From: Burkholderiales bacterium RIFCSPHIGHO2_01_FULL_63_240
Lineage (GTDB): Bacteria; Pseudomonadota; Gammaproteobacteria; Burkholderiales; Burkholderiaceae_C
NCBI GenBank assembly: GCA_001770725.1
Contig: MERU01000002.1
Coordinates: 620,001-684,000, forward strand
Direction of reading: 5' to 3'
Length of the DNA: 64,000 nucleotides
Made by a program: the position numbers and the translations under genes. Positions 35,945 through 44,694 of the stretch are shown piece by piece. The notes under the pieces are model-generated. The model did not search any database, was not told the origin of the DNA, and worked only from the letters and a program-made list of their open reading frames with translations. Position 1 is the stretch's first letter; the number at the start of each line of letters is the position of its first letter.

Positions 35945-37966
35945 TCAGACGTCGATCTCGATGGCGTCGCCGTGCAGCTCCATGAGTTCGCGCCGCGACG
36001 CCGCTTCGCCTTTGCCCATCAGCTTGTTGAAGGCCACCTCGGTGTCGCCAAAACCCGGCTCGCCATAGGCCACCGGCAGCAGTCGGCGCGTGTCCGGGTT
36101 GAGCGTGGTGTCCCACAGCTGCTCGGCGCTCATCTCGCCCAGCCCCTTGAAGCGGCTGATGCTCCAGGCGCCCTCTCGGCAGCCTTCCTTGCGCAGCTTG
36201 TCGAGGATGGCGGTCAGCTCGCCTTCGTCCAGCGCATACAGCTTGGCCGCCGGCTTCTTGCCGCGCGCGGGCGCATCGACGCGAAACAGCGGCGGGCGCG
36301 CCACGTGCACGTGACCGGCCTCGATCAGCTTGGGGAAGTGGCGAAAGAACAGCGTCAGCAGCAGCACCTGGATGTGCGAGCCGTCGACGTCGGCGTCCGA
36401 CAGGATGCAGACCTTGCCGTAGCGCAGGCCGCTCAAGTCGGGTGAGTCGTTCGGGCCGTGCGGGTCGACGCCGATGGCCACCGAGATGTCGTGGATCTCG
36501 TTGTTCTTGAACAGCAGGTCGCGCTCGACCTCCCAGGCGTTGAGCACCTTGCCGCGCAGGGGCAGGATGGCCTGGGTTTCCTTGTTGCGGCCCATCTTGG
36601 CGCTGCCACCGGCCGAGTCACCCTCGACCAAGAAGACCTCGTTGAAGGCCAGGTCGCGGCTTTCGCAATCGGTCAGCTTGCCGGGCAGCACGGCCACGCC
36701 GGAGCCCTTCTTCTTCTCGACCTTCTGGCCGGCGCGCTGGCGGGCCTGGGCCTGCTTGATGACCAGCTCGGCCAGCTTCTTGCCGTGGTCGACGTGCTGG
36801 TTGAGCCACAGCTCCATCGCCGGCTTGACGTAGGTGCTGACCAGGCGCAGGGCGTCACGGCTGTTCAGTCGCTCCTTGGTCTGGCCCTGGAACTGCGGGT
36901 CCAGCACCTTGGCGCTCAGCACGAAGCTGGCGCGGCCGAAGACGTCGTCGGGCATGAGCTTGACGCCCTTGGGCAGCAGGGCGTGCATCTCGATGAAACC
37001 CTTGACCGCCTGGAACAGGCCGTCTTTGAGGCCCGCCTCGTGTGTGCCGCCGGCCACGGTGGGGATCAGGTTGACGTAGCTCTCGCGCATGGGCGAGCCA
37101 TCTTCGGTGAAGGCCACGCACCAGGCCGCGCCCTCGCCTTCGGCGAAGTTCTCGCTCTCGTTGCCGCCGGCGTACTGCTCGCCCTCGAACAGCGGGATGA
37201 CCGGGTCGGCCGTGAGCGTCTGGCTCAGGTAGTCGCGCAGGCCACCCTTGTAGAGCCAGGTTTGCACCTCGGGCTCCTTGCCTGCCTTCTCGATGGTCAG
37301 CGTGATGGTCACGCCGGGCATCAGCACGGCCTTGCTGCGCAGCATGTGCACCAGCTCGCCCCGGGGCAGCTCGGCGCTTTCGAAGTACTTGGCGTCGGGC
37401 CAGGCGCGCACGGTCGTGCCGTTCTTGCGGTCACCCGATGCCGCGGGCCGCACGGCCACCGGCTCGATCACGTCGCCACCACCGAAGGCCAGCGTCGCCA
37501 CCTGCTTGTCGCGGCAGACGGTGACTTGCAGGCGGGTGGACAGCGCGTTGGTCACGCTCACGCCCACGCCGTGCAGGCCGCCCGAGAAGCTGTAGGCGCC
37601 GCCCGAGCCCTTGTCGAACTTGCCGCCCGCGTGCAGGCGGGTGAAGACGATCTCGACCACGCTCACGCCTTCTTCGGGGTGCAGGCCAAAGGGGATGCCC
37701 CGGCCGTCGTCCTCGACGCTGATGGAGCCGTCGGTGTGAAGGGTGACGGCGATGCGCTTGCCGAAACCCGCCAGGGCCTCGTCGGCGGCGTTGTCGATCA
37801 CCTCCTGGATGATGTGCAGGGGGTTGTCGGTCCGGGTGTACATGCCCGGGCGCTGCTTGACGGGCTCCAGGCCCTTGAGGACGCGGATGGAGCCTTCGCC
37901 ATAGCCGCCAGCGGGGGCGGATGGTTGGGCGGACTTGGGCGCGGGAGGGATCGGCTTGGCAGACAT
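35945..37966 (-). CDS. parE: DNA topoisomerase IV subunit B
   Basis: ParE is the ATPase subunit of topoisomerase IV. The 673-residue protein has the GHKL ATP-binding motifs (IQEVIDNAADEALAG, DDGRGIPFGLH, GGLHGVGVSVTNAL), the TOPRIM motifs EGDSAGGSAKMGRN and SDADVDGSHI, and a C-terminal block (RFKGLGEMSAEQLWDTTLNP). The start at 37966 (MSAKPIPP) is favoured, giving a short Pro/Ala-rich leader; the open frame reaches 38041. It is on the same strand as parC but separated from it by the photolyase operon. Confidence 0.95.
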   Translation of the reverse strand: MSAKPIPPAPKSAQPSAPAGGYGEGSIRVLKGLEPVKQRPGMYTRTDNPLHIIQEVIDNAADEALAGFGKRIAVTLHTDGSISVEDDGRGIPFGLHPEEGVSVVEIVFTRLHAGGKFDKGSGGAYSFSGGLHGVGVSVTNALSTRLQVTVCRDKQVATLAFGGGDVIEPVAVRPAASGDRKNGTTVRAWPDAKYFESAELPRGELVHMLRSKAVLMPGVTITLTIEKAGKEPEVQTWLYKGGLRDYLSQTLTADPVIPLFEGEQYAGGNESENFAEGEGAAWCVAFTEDGSPMRESYVNLIPTVAGGTHEAGLKDGLFQAVKGFIEMHALLPKGVKLMPDDVFGRASFVLSAKVLDPQFQGQTKERLNSRDALRLVSTYVKPAMELWLNQHVDHGKKLAELVIKQAQARQRAGQKVEKKKGSGVAVLPGKLTDCESRDLAFNEVFLVEGDSAGGSAKMGRNKETQAILPLRGKVLNAWEVERDLLFKNNEIHDISVAIGVDPHGPNDSPDLSGLRYGKVCILSDADVDGSHIQVLLLTLFFRHFPKLIEAGHVHVARPPLFRVDAPARGKKPAAKLYALDEGELTAILDKLRKEGCREGAWSISRFKGLGEMSAEQLWDTTLNPDTRRLLPVAYGEPGFGDTEVAFNKLMGKGEAASRRELMELHGDAIEIDV

Positions 37967-38019
37967 GGGGTGGCATTCTAAAGAGAACCCCCCCTGCTCC
38001 CGGGCCTGCCTTTTCTCAC

Positions 38020-38039
38020 GGGCGATGAGAGAATCGCCC
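38020..38039. promoter_or_regulatory. Inverted repeat in the parE/PEP-CTERM divergent gap
   Basis: GGGCGAT, six bases (GAGAGA), ATCGCCC forms a perfect 7-bp inverted repeat, 24 bp upstream of the PEP-CTERM start and 53 bp upstream of parE. It may be an operator for either gene. Confidence 0.35.
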
Positions 38040-38063
38040 AATTGTCAGGATTGTTTCCAAATC

Positions 38064-38657
38064 ATGGAATTGCGCATCGCCTCTGGACTCGCCGCATTCG
38101 CCTTGTGCGGTGCCTTGTCTCCCGCCTGGGCCAGCCAGAGTTACCAGCTCGACGTGCCGACCGCCCTGCCTTACACGAGGGTTGAACACCACGTTGCTGC
38201 TGGCAGTTTCGCCGATCAGTTCCAGTTCACGCTGAATGAGACCAACAACGGCTACGTCTGGCTGTTTGCCCGTCAAGACGCCTGGTTTGGCTACAACCTG
38301 ATCGAAAACACCAAAGCGGTGTCGCTGACCCTGCGCAACAACAGCACGCAAGAGACCTGGCAAGGCGTGCTCTACCCCAGTGTCGAAGGTCAGGTCTCCT
38401 GGCTGAACTCGGGCGTGATGCCCATGGTGACCGTGGGGTTCGATCCGAACAAGTCCCTGTACATCAGCGGAGCGTTTGACGCCGGGAACTACACAGCCAC
38501 CGTCTCCGGCATCGCCACCGGCTTGCAGGGCTCCAGCTACATCGCGAAGTTCAGCTTCGCGCCAGCGGTGCCAGAACCCGGCTCCTTCGCCCTCGGCATC
38601 CTGGGTCTGGCTGGCCTGGCCACTGCCGTTTCCCGTCGCAAGCAGACCAAAGGTTGA
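38064..38657 (+). CDS. Small PEP-CTERM sorted secreted protein
   Basis: This 197-residue exported protein has a signal peptide (MELRIASGLAAFALCGALSP, cleavage near AWA). Its C-terminal sorting signal is VPEPGSFALGILGLAGLATA with the basic tail SRRKQTKG. The middle is a beta-rich domain without enzyme motifs (FQFTLNETNNGYVWLF, AGNYTATVSGIATG), of the FxDxA/PEP-CTERM pattern seen in many betaproteobacteria. It is the second such protein in the window, unrelated in sequence to the first apart from the tail. It is divergent from parE. Confidence 0.88.
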   Translation: MELRIASGLAAFALCGALSPAWASQSYQLDVPTALPYTRVEHHVAAGSFADQFQFTLNETNNGYVWLFARQDAWFGYNLIENTKAVSLTLRNNSTQETWQGVLYPSVEGQVSWLNSGVMPMVTVGFDPNKSLYISGAFDAGNYTATVSGIATGLQGSSYIAKFSFAPAVPEPGSFALGILGLAGLATAVSRRKQTKG

Positions 38658-38669
38658 CTGCTTGCGGTG

Positions 38670-38688
38670 TCGGCCCAATTCGGGCCGA
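38670..38688. terminator. Hairpin between PEP-CTERM gene and fliR
   Basis: TCGGCCC, AATTC loop, GGGCCGA forms a 7-bp stem in the 37-bp gap between two convergent genes. No T run follows on either side, so it is a weak bidirectional terminator candidate. Confidence 0.45.
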
Positions 38689-38694
38689 AACGCG

Positions 38695-39456
38695 TCACAT
38701 GAAGAGCGCCAGCATGCGCTCAATCGCCATCGTGAACGGCACCTGCATCATCGGCAGGGTCAGCCACAGCCCGGTCAGGCCCACGCCGATCGTGATCGGA
38801 AAGCCGATCGAGAAGATGTTCATCTGAGGCGCCACGCGCGCCACCAGGCCCATCACCAGGTTGGTCAAAGCCAGCATGGCCACCACGGGCAATGACACCC
38901 ACAAGCCCAGCTTGAAGACCTCGGCGCCCCACACCTGGGGCTGCACCACCTTCAGGAACTCCAGTGGCTGCGCCGACACCGGGAAGGCCTGAAAGCTCTG
39001 GATGAGCGCCGCCGTGAGCATCAGGTGCCCATTCATGACGATGAACAGCCACGACGCCACCGTGCCATAGAGCCGGCTGACGGCGGTGATCTGCCCACCG
39101 CTGAGCGGATCGAAGAAGGACGCGAAGTTCAGGCCCATCTGCAGCCCGATGAGTTCACCCGCGAACTCGATGGCCGCGAACACCACCCGGGCCGCAAAAC
39201 CCATGGTCAGCCCGATGAGCACCTGCTGGATGATCACCATCAGGGCTTCGGGCGAATTCAGCGCGATGGGCGGCGGGGCGGGCAGGCTGGGCTCGGCGGC
39301 GATGACCACCAGCGCGGCCAGGCCGATGCGCACGCGGCGCGGCACCACGCGCATGGACAGCACCGGCGCGGTGGTGAACAGGCCCAGGATGCGAAAGAAG
39401 GGCCAGATCCAGGCGCTGACCCAGGCCAGGATCTGGGCTTCGGTGAAAGAGACCAT
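38695..39456 (-). CDS. fliR: Flagellar export apparatus protein FliR
   Basis: FliR is a membrane core component of the flagellar type III export gate, assembling with FliP and FliQ. The 253-residue protein has about six hydrophobic segments and family blocks such as RVVPRRVRIGLAALVV, GFAARVVFAAIEFAGELIG, MNGHLMLTAALIQSF and APQMNIFSIGFPI. The ATG at 39456 (MVSFTEAQ) is used. It is the last gene of the fliLMNOPQR unit; fliQ lies 25 bp upstream. Confidence 0.95.
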   Translation of the reverse strand: MVSFTEAQILAWVSAWIWPFFRILGLFTTAPVLSMRVVPRRVRIGLAALVVIAAEPSLPAPPPIALNSPEALMVIIQQVLIGLTMGFAARVVFAAIEFAGELIGLQMGLNFASFFDPLSGGQITAVSRLYGTVASWLFIVMNGHLMLTAALIQSFQAFPVSAQPLEFLKVVQPQVWGAEVFKLGLWVSLPVVAMLALTNLVMGLVARVAPQMNIFSIGFPITIGVGLTGLWLTLPMMQVPFTMAIERMLALFM

Positions 39457-39481
39457 GGGTGCTGCCGCGCGAGCCGAGGGT

Positions 39482-39751
39482 TCAGCCCACCACCGACGGG
39501 ATGGACTGCAGCACCTGCTGGATGTACTCGACCAGGGTGTTGAGCATCCAGGGGCCGGCCACGCCAAGGGTGGCGAAGGCCGCCAGCAGCTTGGGCACGA
39601 AGGACAGCGTCTGCTCGTGGATCTGCGTGGCCGCCTGGAAGATGCTCACGACCAGGCCCACCGCCAGCACCACCAGCATCACTGGCGCGACCACGGTGAT
39701 CAGGGTCATCAGCCCGTCGCGGCTGATGGTCAGAACCTGTTGGGGATCCAT
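39482..39751 (-). CDS. fliQ: Flagellar export apparatus protein FliQ
   Basis: This is an 89-residue export gate subunit with two membrane helices. It begins MDPQQVLTISRDGLMTLITV, and the conserved GLVVSIFQAATQIHEQTLSF segment is intact. It lies between fliP and fliR with short gaps, on the same strand. Confidence 0.95.
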   Translation of the reverse strand: MDPQQVLTISRDGLMTLITVVAPVMLVVLAVGLVVSIFQAATQIHEQTLSFVPKLLAAFATLGVAGPWMLNTLVEYIQQVLQSIPSVVG

Positions 39752-39776
39752 GTCGGGGCTCCGGTGTGGCGCGATG

Positions 39777-40538
39777 TCACTGCGCGAAGCTGGCGGCCAG
39801 CGAGCCGAGCAGCAGGTTCCAGCCATCGGCCAGCACGAACAGCATGAGCTTGAACGGCAGGGCCACCATCACGGGCGAGAGCATCATCATGCCCAGGCTC
39901 ATCAGCACGCTGGCCACGATCATGTCGATGACCAGGAAGGGAATGAAGATCAGAAAGCCGATCTGGAAGGCCGACTTCAGCTCGCTGGTGACGAAGGCCG
40001 GCACCAACACGCGAAACGGTACCTGCTCGGGCTTGAGACCCGGCTCGATCTTGGCCATGCGGCTGAACAGCGCCAGGTCGGACTGGCGGGTCTGCTTGAG
40101 CATGAAGCCGCGCATGGGAACCTGGCCCTTTTCCAGCGCCTCGGTGAAGGTGATCTGGTTGGCTGCGAAGGGCTCGTAGGCGTCCTTGTAGACCTTGTCC
40201 AGCGTCGGGCCCATGACGAACAGCGTCAGGAACAGCGACAGCCCGACGATGACCTGGTTGGGCGGTGCGGCCTGCGTGCCCAGCGCCTGACGCATCAGGC
40301 TGAGCACGATGACGATGCGGGTGAAGCCCGTCATCATCAGCAGCACGGCCGGCAGGAAACTCAGGGCGGTGAAGAACAGCAGGGTCTGGATCGGCACCGA
40401 GTAGCTGGTGCCGCCACCGCCCTGCCCGACCAGCAAGGGCAGCGTGGCCTGACCGCCGGGAGCCGCCTGGGCCCAGGCCAGCGGGGCCAGCAGGCTGAGG
40501 GCGGATGCCAGCAGGGCGCGGGTCATCGGTCGCATCAT
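39777..40538 (-). CDS. fliP: Flagellar export apparatus protein FliP
   Basis: This is a 253-residue export gate protein with a cleavable signal peptide ([20 protein letters not shown], cleavage near AWA), as is usual for FliP. The conserved blocks are [58 protein letters not shown] and [16 protein letters not shown]. Its start overlaps the end of fliO by four bases (ATGA). Confidence 0.95.
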   Translation of the reverse strand: MMRPMTRALLASALSLLAPLAWAQAAPGGQATLPLLVGQGGGGTSYSVPIQTLLFFTALSFLPAVLLMMTGFTRIVIVLSLMRQALGTQAAPPNQVIVGLSLFLTLFVMGPTLDKVYKDAYEPFAANQITFTEALEKGQVPMRGFMLKQTRQSDLALFSRMAKIEPGLKPEQVPFRVLVPAFVTSELKSAFQIGFLIFIPFLVIDMIVASVLMSLGMMMLSPVMVALPFKLMLFVLADGWNLLLGSLAASFAQ

Positions 40539-40900
40539 TGGCCTTCCTGACGGGTGCGACGCAGCAGCGTGGCAAAGGCCGGGTGCACGGCGGGCGCGCC
40601 AGCGGCGGCTTCGGCCGGGGCTTGCGGCTTCATGGTGTGAAGGGTCTGGATGTTCTGGCCGGTCACGCCCAGCACGAGCCAGGTGCGCTCATCGCCCTGC
40701 CCCACCTCGACGGTCAACAGGCGCTGACCCGGGCCGAGGCTGAGCTGGCCGACGGTTTTCATGGGGGCGGCGGCACCCGTGCCACCCAGGCCGTTGGCCA
40801 GGCCATGGGCCAGCCCCGATCGCTTGAGCAGCCAAAGGCTGGCCGGGATCAGGGCGATGATGAAGATGAACCACAGGAAGGATGCGCCGCTGGCTGCCAT
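40535..40900 (-). CDS. fliO: Flagellar biosynthesis protein FliO
   Basis: FliO is a 121-residue single-pass membrane protein that helps assemble the FliP ring. One N-terminal helix ([18 protein letters not shown]) is followed by a small cytoplasmic beta domain ([39 protein letters not shown]). The tail is Ala/Pro-rich. Its length and place between fliN and fliP support the call. Confidence 0.92.
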   Translation of the reverse strand: MAASGASFLWFIFIIALIPASLWLLKRSGLAHGLANGLGGTGAAAPMKTVGQLSLGPGQRLLTVEVGQGDERTWLVLGVTGQNIQTLHTMKPQAPAEAAAGAPAVHPAFATLLRRTRQEGQ

Positions 40901-40915
40901 CGGATTGCTCCTGAC

Positions 40916-41422
40916 TCAGCCGCCGCGGCTCAGGCGCCGCATGCGTTCGGACGGCGTGACGATGTCGGTCAGGCGGATGCCGAACTTGTCGTTGACCACC
41001 ACCACTTCGCCCTGGGCGATCAGGAAGCCGTTGACCAGCACGTCCATCGGCTCACCGGCCATGGCGTCGAGTTCCACCACCGAGCCCTGCGCCAGCTGCA
41101 GGATGTTCTTGATGGGGATGCGCGTGCGCCCCAGTTCCACCGTGAGCTGCACGGGGATGTCCAGGATCATGTTGATGTCGTTGCCGGCCCCGGCTGCGGC
41201 CGAGGCCGCGGCGCCGAAGTTGGCAAAGGCCGCGGGCGTCATCTGCGCGGCGGGGTTGGCCACCTCGCTGGCCGTGCCGGCCGAGGCGCCATCGAACATG
41301 GCATCGGCCGAAGCACCACCAGAGCTGGTTTGCTGCGCCAGCGCGGCCTCCCATTCCGCGGCCATCGCGTCCTGTTCGGCGTTGCCACCTTCGGGCGGGA
41401 ACTCTGCTGCGGATTCAGACAT
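40916..41422 (-). CDS. fliN: Flagellar motor switch protein FliN
   Basis: This is a C-ring component of 168 residues. The C-terminal 80 residues are the SpoA domain (ILDIPVQLTVELGRTRIPIK, EPMDVLVNGFLIAQGEVVVV, NDKFGIRLTDIVTPSERMRR). The N-terminal half is an Ala-rich, low-complexity extension longer than in E. coli FliN. The ATG at 41422 has GGAG six bases upstream and overlaps the end of fliM by eight bases. Confidence 0.95.
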   Translation of the reverse strand: MSESAAEFPPEGGNAEQDAMAAEWEAALAQQTSSGGASADAMFDGASAGTASEVANPAAQMTPAAFANFGAAASAAAGAGNDINMILDIPVQLTVELGRTRIPIKNILQLAQGSVVELDAMAGEPMDVLVNGFLIAQGEVVVVNDKFGIRLTDIVTPSERMRRLSRGG

Positions 41423-42416
41423 GTTGATCTCCAAGCCAGCCGGCGCCGCCGGTGGTCAATAGCTTCTCGACGCGAAGCGCGTATCTGTTGTCGGAGGTGC
41501 CGTAATAGGCCTCGAAGACGGGCACGCCGTCGATCTTGGCCTGGATGATCTTGGCCAGGTCCAGCTCGATGAAGTCACCGGGCTTGAGCGCCAGCAGCTG
41601 CTCCACGGTGGCGGGTGCGTGGCCCAGCTCGGCCACCAGATCGACCTCGGCCGACTGGATCTGCTGCGTCAGCAACTTGACCCAGCGGCGATCGGGCTCG
41701 GCCGAGTCGCCCTGGATCGAGCTGAACAGCACATCGCGGATGGGCTCGAGCGTGGCGTAGGGGATGCAGAAGTGGATGGTGCCGCTGGTGTCGCCGATCT
41801 CCAGCGTGAAGGAGCAGCACACCACGATCTCGCTGGGCGTGGCCACGTTGGCGAACTGGGGCTGCATCTCCGAGCGCTGGTAGTCCAGCTCGACCGGGTA
41901 GATGCCCTGCCAGGAGCGCTTGTACTCCTCGGTGATGACCTCGACCAGGCGGCGGATGATGCGCTGCTCGGTGGCCGAGAAGTCACGGCCTTCGATGCGG
42001 GTGTGGAACTTGCCGGCGCCACCGAACAAAGCGTCGATGACAGCGAACACCAGGGTCGGGTCGCAAACGATCAGGCCCGAGCCACGCAGGGGGCGCACGG
42101 CCATGATGTTGAAGTTCGTGGGCACCACGATCTCGCGCAGGAAGGCGCTGTATTTCTGCACCTTGATGCCGCCCACCGACACCTCGGGCGACTTGCGGAT
42201 GAAGTTGAACAGCCCCACCCGGATGTTGCGGGCGAAGCGCTCGTTGATGATCTCCATCGTGGGCATGCGCCCACGGACGATGCGCTCCTGCTGCGCCAGG
42301 TTGTAGTCGCGGATGCCTTCCTTGGGCGCGTCGTCCTGCTCGAGCTTCTGGCTTTCGCCAGTGATGCCCTGAAGCAGTGCGTCGACTTCGTCTTGCGAGA
42401 GGATCTGCTGGTTCAT
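41415..42416 (-). CDS. fliM: Flagellar motor switch protein FliM
   Basis: FliM is the C-ring protein that binds phosphorylated CheY and sets rotation direction. The 333-residue protein begins with the CheY-binding peptide MNQQILSQDEVDALLQG. The middle domain (RGRMPTMEIINERFARNIRV, MAVRPLRGSGLIVCDPTLVF) and C-terminal SpoA domain (LKPGDFIELDLAKIIQAKID) follow. It lies 42 bp after fliL. Confidence 0.96.
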   Translation of the reverse strand: MNQQILSQDEVDALLQGITGESQKLEQDDAPKEGIRDYNLAQQERIVRGRMPTMEIINERFARNIRVGLFNFIRKSPEVSVGGIKVQKYSAFLREIVVPTNFNIMAVRPLRGSGLIVCDPTLVFAVIDALFGGAGKFHTRIEGRDFSATEQRIIRRLVEVITEEYKRSWQGIYPVELDYQRSEMQPQFANVATPSEIVVCCSFTLEIGDTSGTIHFCIPYATLEPIRDVLFSSIQGDSAEPDRRWVKLLTQQIQSAEVDLVAELGHAPATVEQLLALKPGDFIELDLAKIIQAKIDGVPVFEAYYGTSDNRYALRVEKLLTTGGAGWLGDQHV

Positions 42417-42458
42417 GGTGGACTTCTCAGACCGGGGGCAGGCGGAGGCAATCGTGCG

Positions 42459-43088
42459 TCACTGGATGATGAAGTTCGAGTAATGCACGCGGACGATCGG
42501 GTTGTAGGGCTCGACCTTCTTCTTTTTCTTCTTCTTTTTCTTGGGCGCGTCCTCGTCTTCCGGCTCTTCCGCATCCGGGTCTTCGATCTCGTAGCCCATG
42601 GCGCGGGCGGCCTCGCGGCGGATCTCTTCTGCGAGCTTTTGCTTGCCCTCGGTGCTCAGGATGTCCTCGGCACTCTTGTGTGCCAGGATCATGAGCACGG
42701 CATTGCGGATGGCAGGCATGTAGCCCTTCATCTCCTCGGCGACCTTGGGGTCATCGACCTGCAGGTTGATGCCCACCTGGGCGTAGCGCTCGACGTCCTT
42801 GTCGGCCAGGTTCACCACGAAGGGGTCCAGCGGCACAAAGGTGGGCGGACCTGAATGATCTTCCTTCTTGGCCTCGGGCTTCTTGGCCTTCTTGGCTGGC
42901 TCGGCGTGTTCGGTGTCATCGCCTTCCTCGGCGGCATCCGCATCCGCGTGGCTCTTCATCATGAAGAAGGCCGCGGCACCACCGCCGAGCACCAGCACGA
43001 GCAGTGCGGCCACGATGATGATGATCAGTTTTTTCTTGCCCTGGGGGGCGGCTGCGCCTTCGGCCGGGGCGGCGGCGGGTGCTGACAT
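42459..43088 (-). CDS. fliL: Flagellar basal body-associated protein FliL
   Basis: FliL is a 209-residue single-pass inner-membrane protein that associates with stators. After a short cytoplasmic leader come the helix LIIIIVAALLVLVLGGGAAA, an acidic/Lys-rich linker and the periplasmic domain (FVPLDPFVVNLADKDVERYA, EEIRREAARAMGYE). An unusual run of nine lysines lies near residue 192, between the acidic stretch and VEPYNPIVRVHYSNFIIQ. It resembles an insertion in the C-terminal region. AGGAG precedes the ATG at 43088. It opens the fliLMNOPQR unit. Confidence 0.93.
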   Translation of the reverse strand: MSAPAAAPAEGAAAPQGKKKLIIIIVAALLVLVLGGGAAAFFMMKSHADADAAEEGDDTEHAEPAKKAKKPEAKKEDHSGPPTFVPLDPFVVNLADKDVERYAQVGINLQVDDPKVAEEMKGYMPAIRNAVLMILAHKSAEDILSTEGKQKLAEEIRREAARAMGYEIEDPDAEEPEDEDAPKKKKKKKKKVEPYNPIVRVHYSNFIIQ

Positions 43089-43106
43089 GCGATTTCTCCT
43101 GCGGTG

Positions 43107-43140
43107 CATGCCCCCGGGTCATGAAAAGCTCGGGGGCATG
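43107..43140. promoter_or_regulatory. Perfect 10-bp inverted repeat just upstream of fliL
   Basis: CATGCCCCCG, 14 bases, CGGGGGCATG lies about 19 bp upstream of the fliL start codon and next to its ribosome site. In RNA it would form a strong hairpin adjacent to the ribosome site. It could alternatively be a DNA operator. No known flagellar regulator site is matched. Confidence 0.5.
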
Positions 43141-43190
43141 GGGGGATTATTCGAAGCCAGCCGGAAACCGAAGAGGCGATAAGCGATGTG

Positions 43191-43213
43191 AAAAACCGGC
43201 GATTCCCGCCGGT
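43191..43213 (-). terminator. Intrinsic terminator after fliK
   Basis: On the minus strand ACCGGCG, loop GGAAT, CGCCGGT is followed by TTTT. It lies 28 bp downstream of the fliK stop and upstream of fliL, splitting the cluster into fliFGHIJK and fliLMNOPQR units. Confidence 0.8.
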
Positions 43214-43241
43214 CTGCTGTTGTCAGGATGCAAAAAGGGAC

Positions 43242-44681
43242 TCAGGCGTACAGGTCCAGTCCACCCAGGCGGCTGGTCCTGGGGGCGCTGACCTGACGCA
43301 AGCCGCCAGCTTCGACAGCGTCGCCGTCGTCATCCTGGCCGACGCCGCCATCCGAGCCGCGACCACTTCGGCCATCCTGGCCCGGGTTGCCGCCCTGCGC
43401 AAGGGTCTGCTGAGGCGTCTGGGACGACACGCCACCGCCCGACAGGCTCAGGCCCGCATCGCTCAGGGCGCTCGAGAGCATCGACAGGCTGGCTTCGATG
43501 GCCTGGCGGGTTTCCTGCGCGGCGGCGGCAAAATCAACCTGCGCGGCCGTGCCGTCCAAGGAGATCTTCACGTTGATGGGGCCCATCTCGGCCGGGTTCA
43601 GGTGCAACTCGGCTGTCATCGGACCGTCCTGCTTGACCTGACCCACCCACAGGCTGACCTGGTCGGCCAGCTTCTGGGAAAAGTCGGGGGCGTCCAGCGG
43701 CACAGGGATCGAGGCTTGCTCGTGACGTGGGGCGGTGGCCTGAGACAGGGTCTGGCCAAAGGAAGCGCGCGCGCCGTCGGCCGACATCATCGCGGCCAGC
43801 GGGTCACCTTCCTGGCCGGCCGAGGCGGTACGGCCCAGCATCGCGTCAACCTGCAAAGCGGCGGCCGACGATGAGGCGGCGGCGCGGGTGTCCAGACCCA
43901 GGTCGCGTTGACCCAGGCTCCAGCCCAGCGCCAGGCCGCGACCGCGGCCCTTGTCGCCCTTGTCGGTGTCTTGCACCAGGGTCAGGCCCGCATCGCCCTC
44001 CAGGTCCACGCCCTCACCCGAGGCATCGCCATCGACAGAGCCCTCCGCAGGCAGCGTCGGTGCGCCGCCCTGCTGGGTGAGGCTGACGAGCCAGGCCATC
44101 ATGCTGGCCGAATCGTTGGGCTGCACATTGGTGGGAGGCGTGAGTTCACGCACCTCGGCCGAGCCTTCGCCCAAGGCGGTGGTGAAACGGGTGGCCTCCT
44201 CGGCCTTGCCGTCGGTCAGGTCGGCGCGGGTCGTGGCGTCACTGCGCTGGGCGTCCTGGGCCTCGTCGGCGGGTTTGGCCTGGTTCGACGAAGGCTGGCG
44301 GCTGGCCTGCTTGGGTGCCGGCTCGTTGCGGGGCTTGACCGAACGGGCTTCCTGGCGTGCGCCCTGGGCCGAGGGAGCCCGCTCAGGCTCCTGCGCGGCC
44401 GACGGCGTGCTGGCGCGGGTGGCCTGCATGCGTGCGCCACCGAAGGTGGGCATGGCGTTGGCGGCCGCGGGGCGAACCGATGTGGTCAGCGGAGTGGGAC
44501 GGGTGGCCTGCGCGGCGGCGAGGCTGCCCGGCTGGGCGCCCTGCTGCTGGCTCATCAGGCGAGCAAAGCTGTCCGATCCTGACTCATTGCCTTGCTTGCC
44601 CGAGGCCATGCGCGAGAGCATGTCGGAGAGCTGGTTGGCGTTGCTGGCCTGGTTGCCGGTGTTGTTGATCGCATTGCCCAT
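43242..44681 (-). CDS. fliK: Flagellar hook-length control protein FliK
   Basis: FliK is an exported molecular ruler that switches the export apparatus from hook to filament substrates. It has 479 residues. The N-terminal two thirds is low-complexity and Ala/Ser/Gln-rich, as in the family. The C-terminal domain has the conserved block KQDGPMTAELHLNPAEMGPI, then NVKISLDGTAAQVDFAA and ALSDAGLSLSGGGV. The ATG at 44681 with AAGGGG upstream is preferred over a GTG at 44690. It is followed by an intrinsic terminator. Confidence 0.92.
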   Translation of the reverse strand: MGNAINNTGNQASNANQLSDMLSRMASGKQGNESGSDSFARLMSQQQGAQPGSLAAAQATRPTPLTTSVRPAAANAMPTFGGARMQATRASTPSAAQEPERAPSAQGARQEARSVKPRNEPAPKQASRQPSSNQAKPADEAQDAQRSDATTRADLTDGKAEEATRFTTALGEGSAEVRELTPPTNVQPNDSASMMAWLVSLTQQGGAPTLPAEGSVDGDASGEGVDLEGDAGLTLVQDTDKGDKGRGRGLALGWSLGQRDLGLDTRAAASSSAAALQVDAMLGRTASAGQEGDPLAAMMSADGARASFGQTLSQATAPRHEQASIPVPLDAPDFSQKLADQVSLWVGQVKQDGPMTAELHLNPAEMGPINVKISLDGTAAQVDFAAAAQETRQAIEASLSMLSSALSDAGLSLSGGGVSSQTPQQTLAQGGNPGQDGRSGRGSDGGVGQDDDGDAVEAGGLRQVSAPRTSRLGGLDLYA

Positions 44682-44694
44682 GTGTTTCACCCCT

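Noticed and set aside
43175-43182. GGCGATAA resembling a sigma-28 -10 box
   Set aside because: It is on the plus strand, antisense to the fli genes, and has no TAAA 15 bp upstream.
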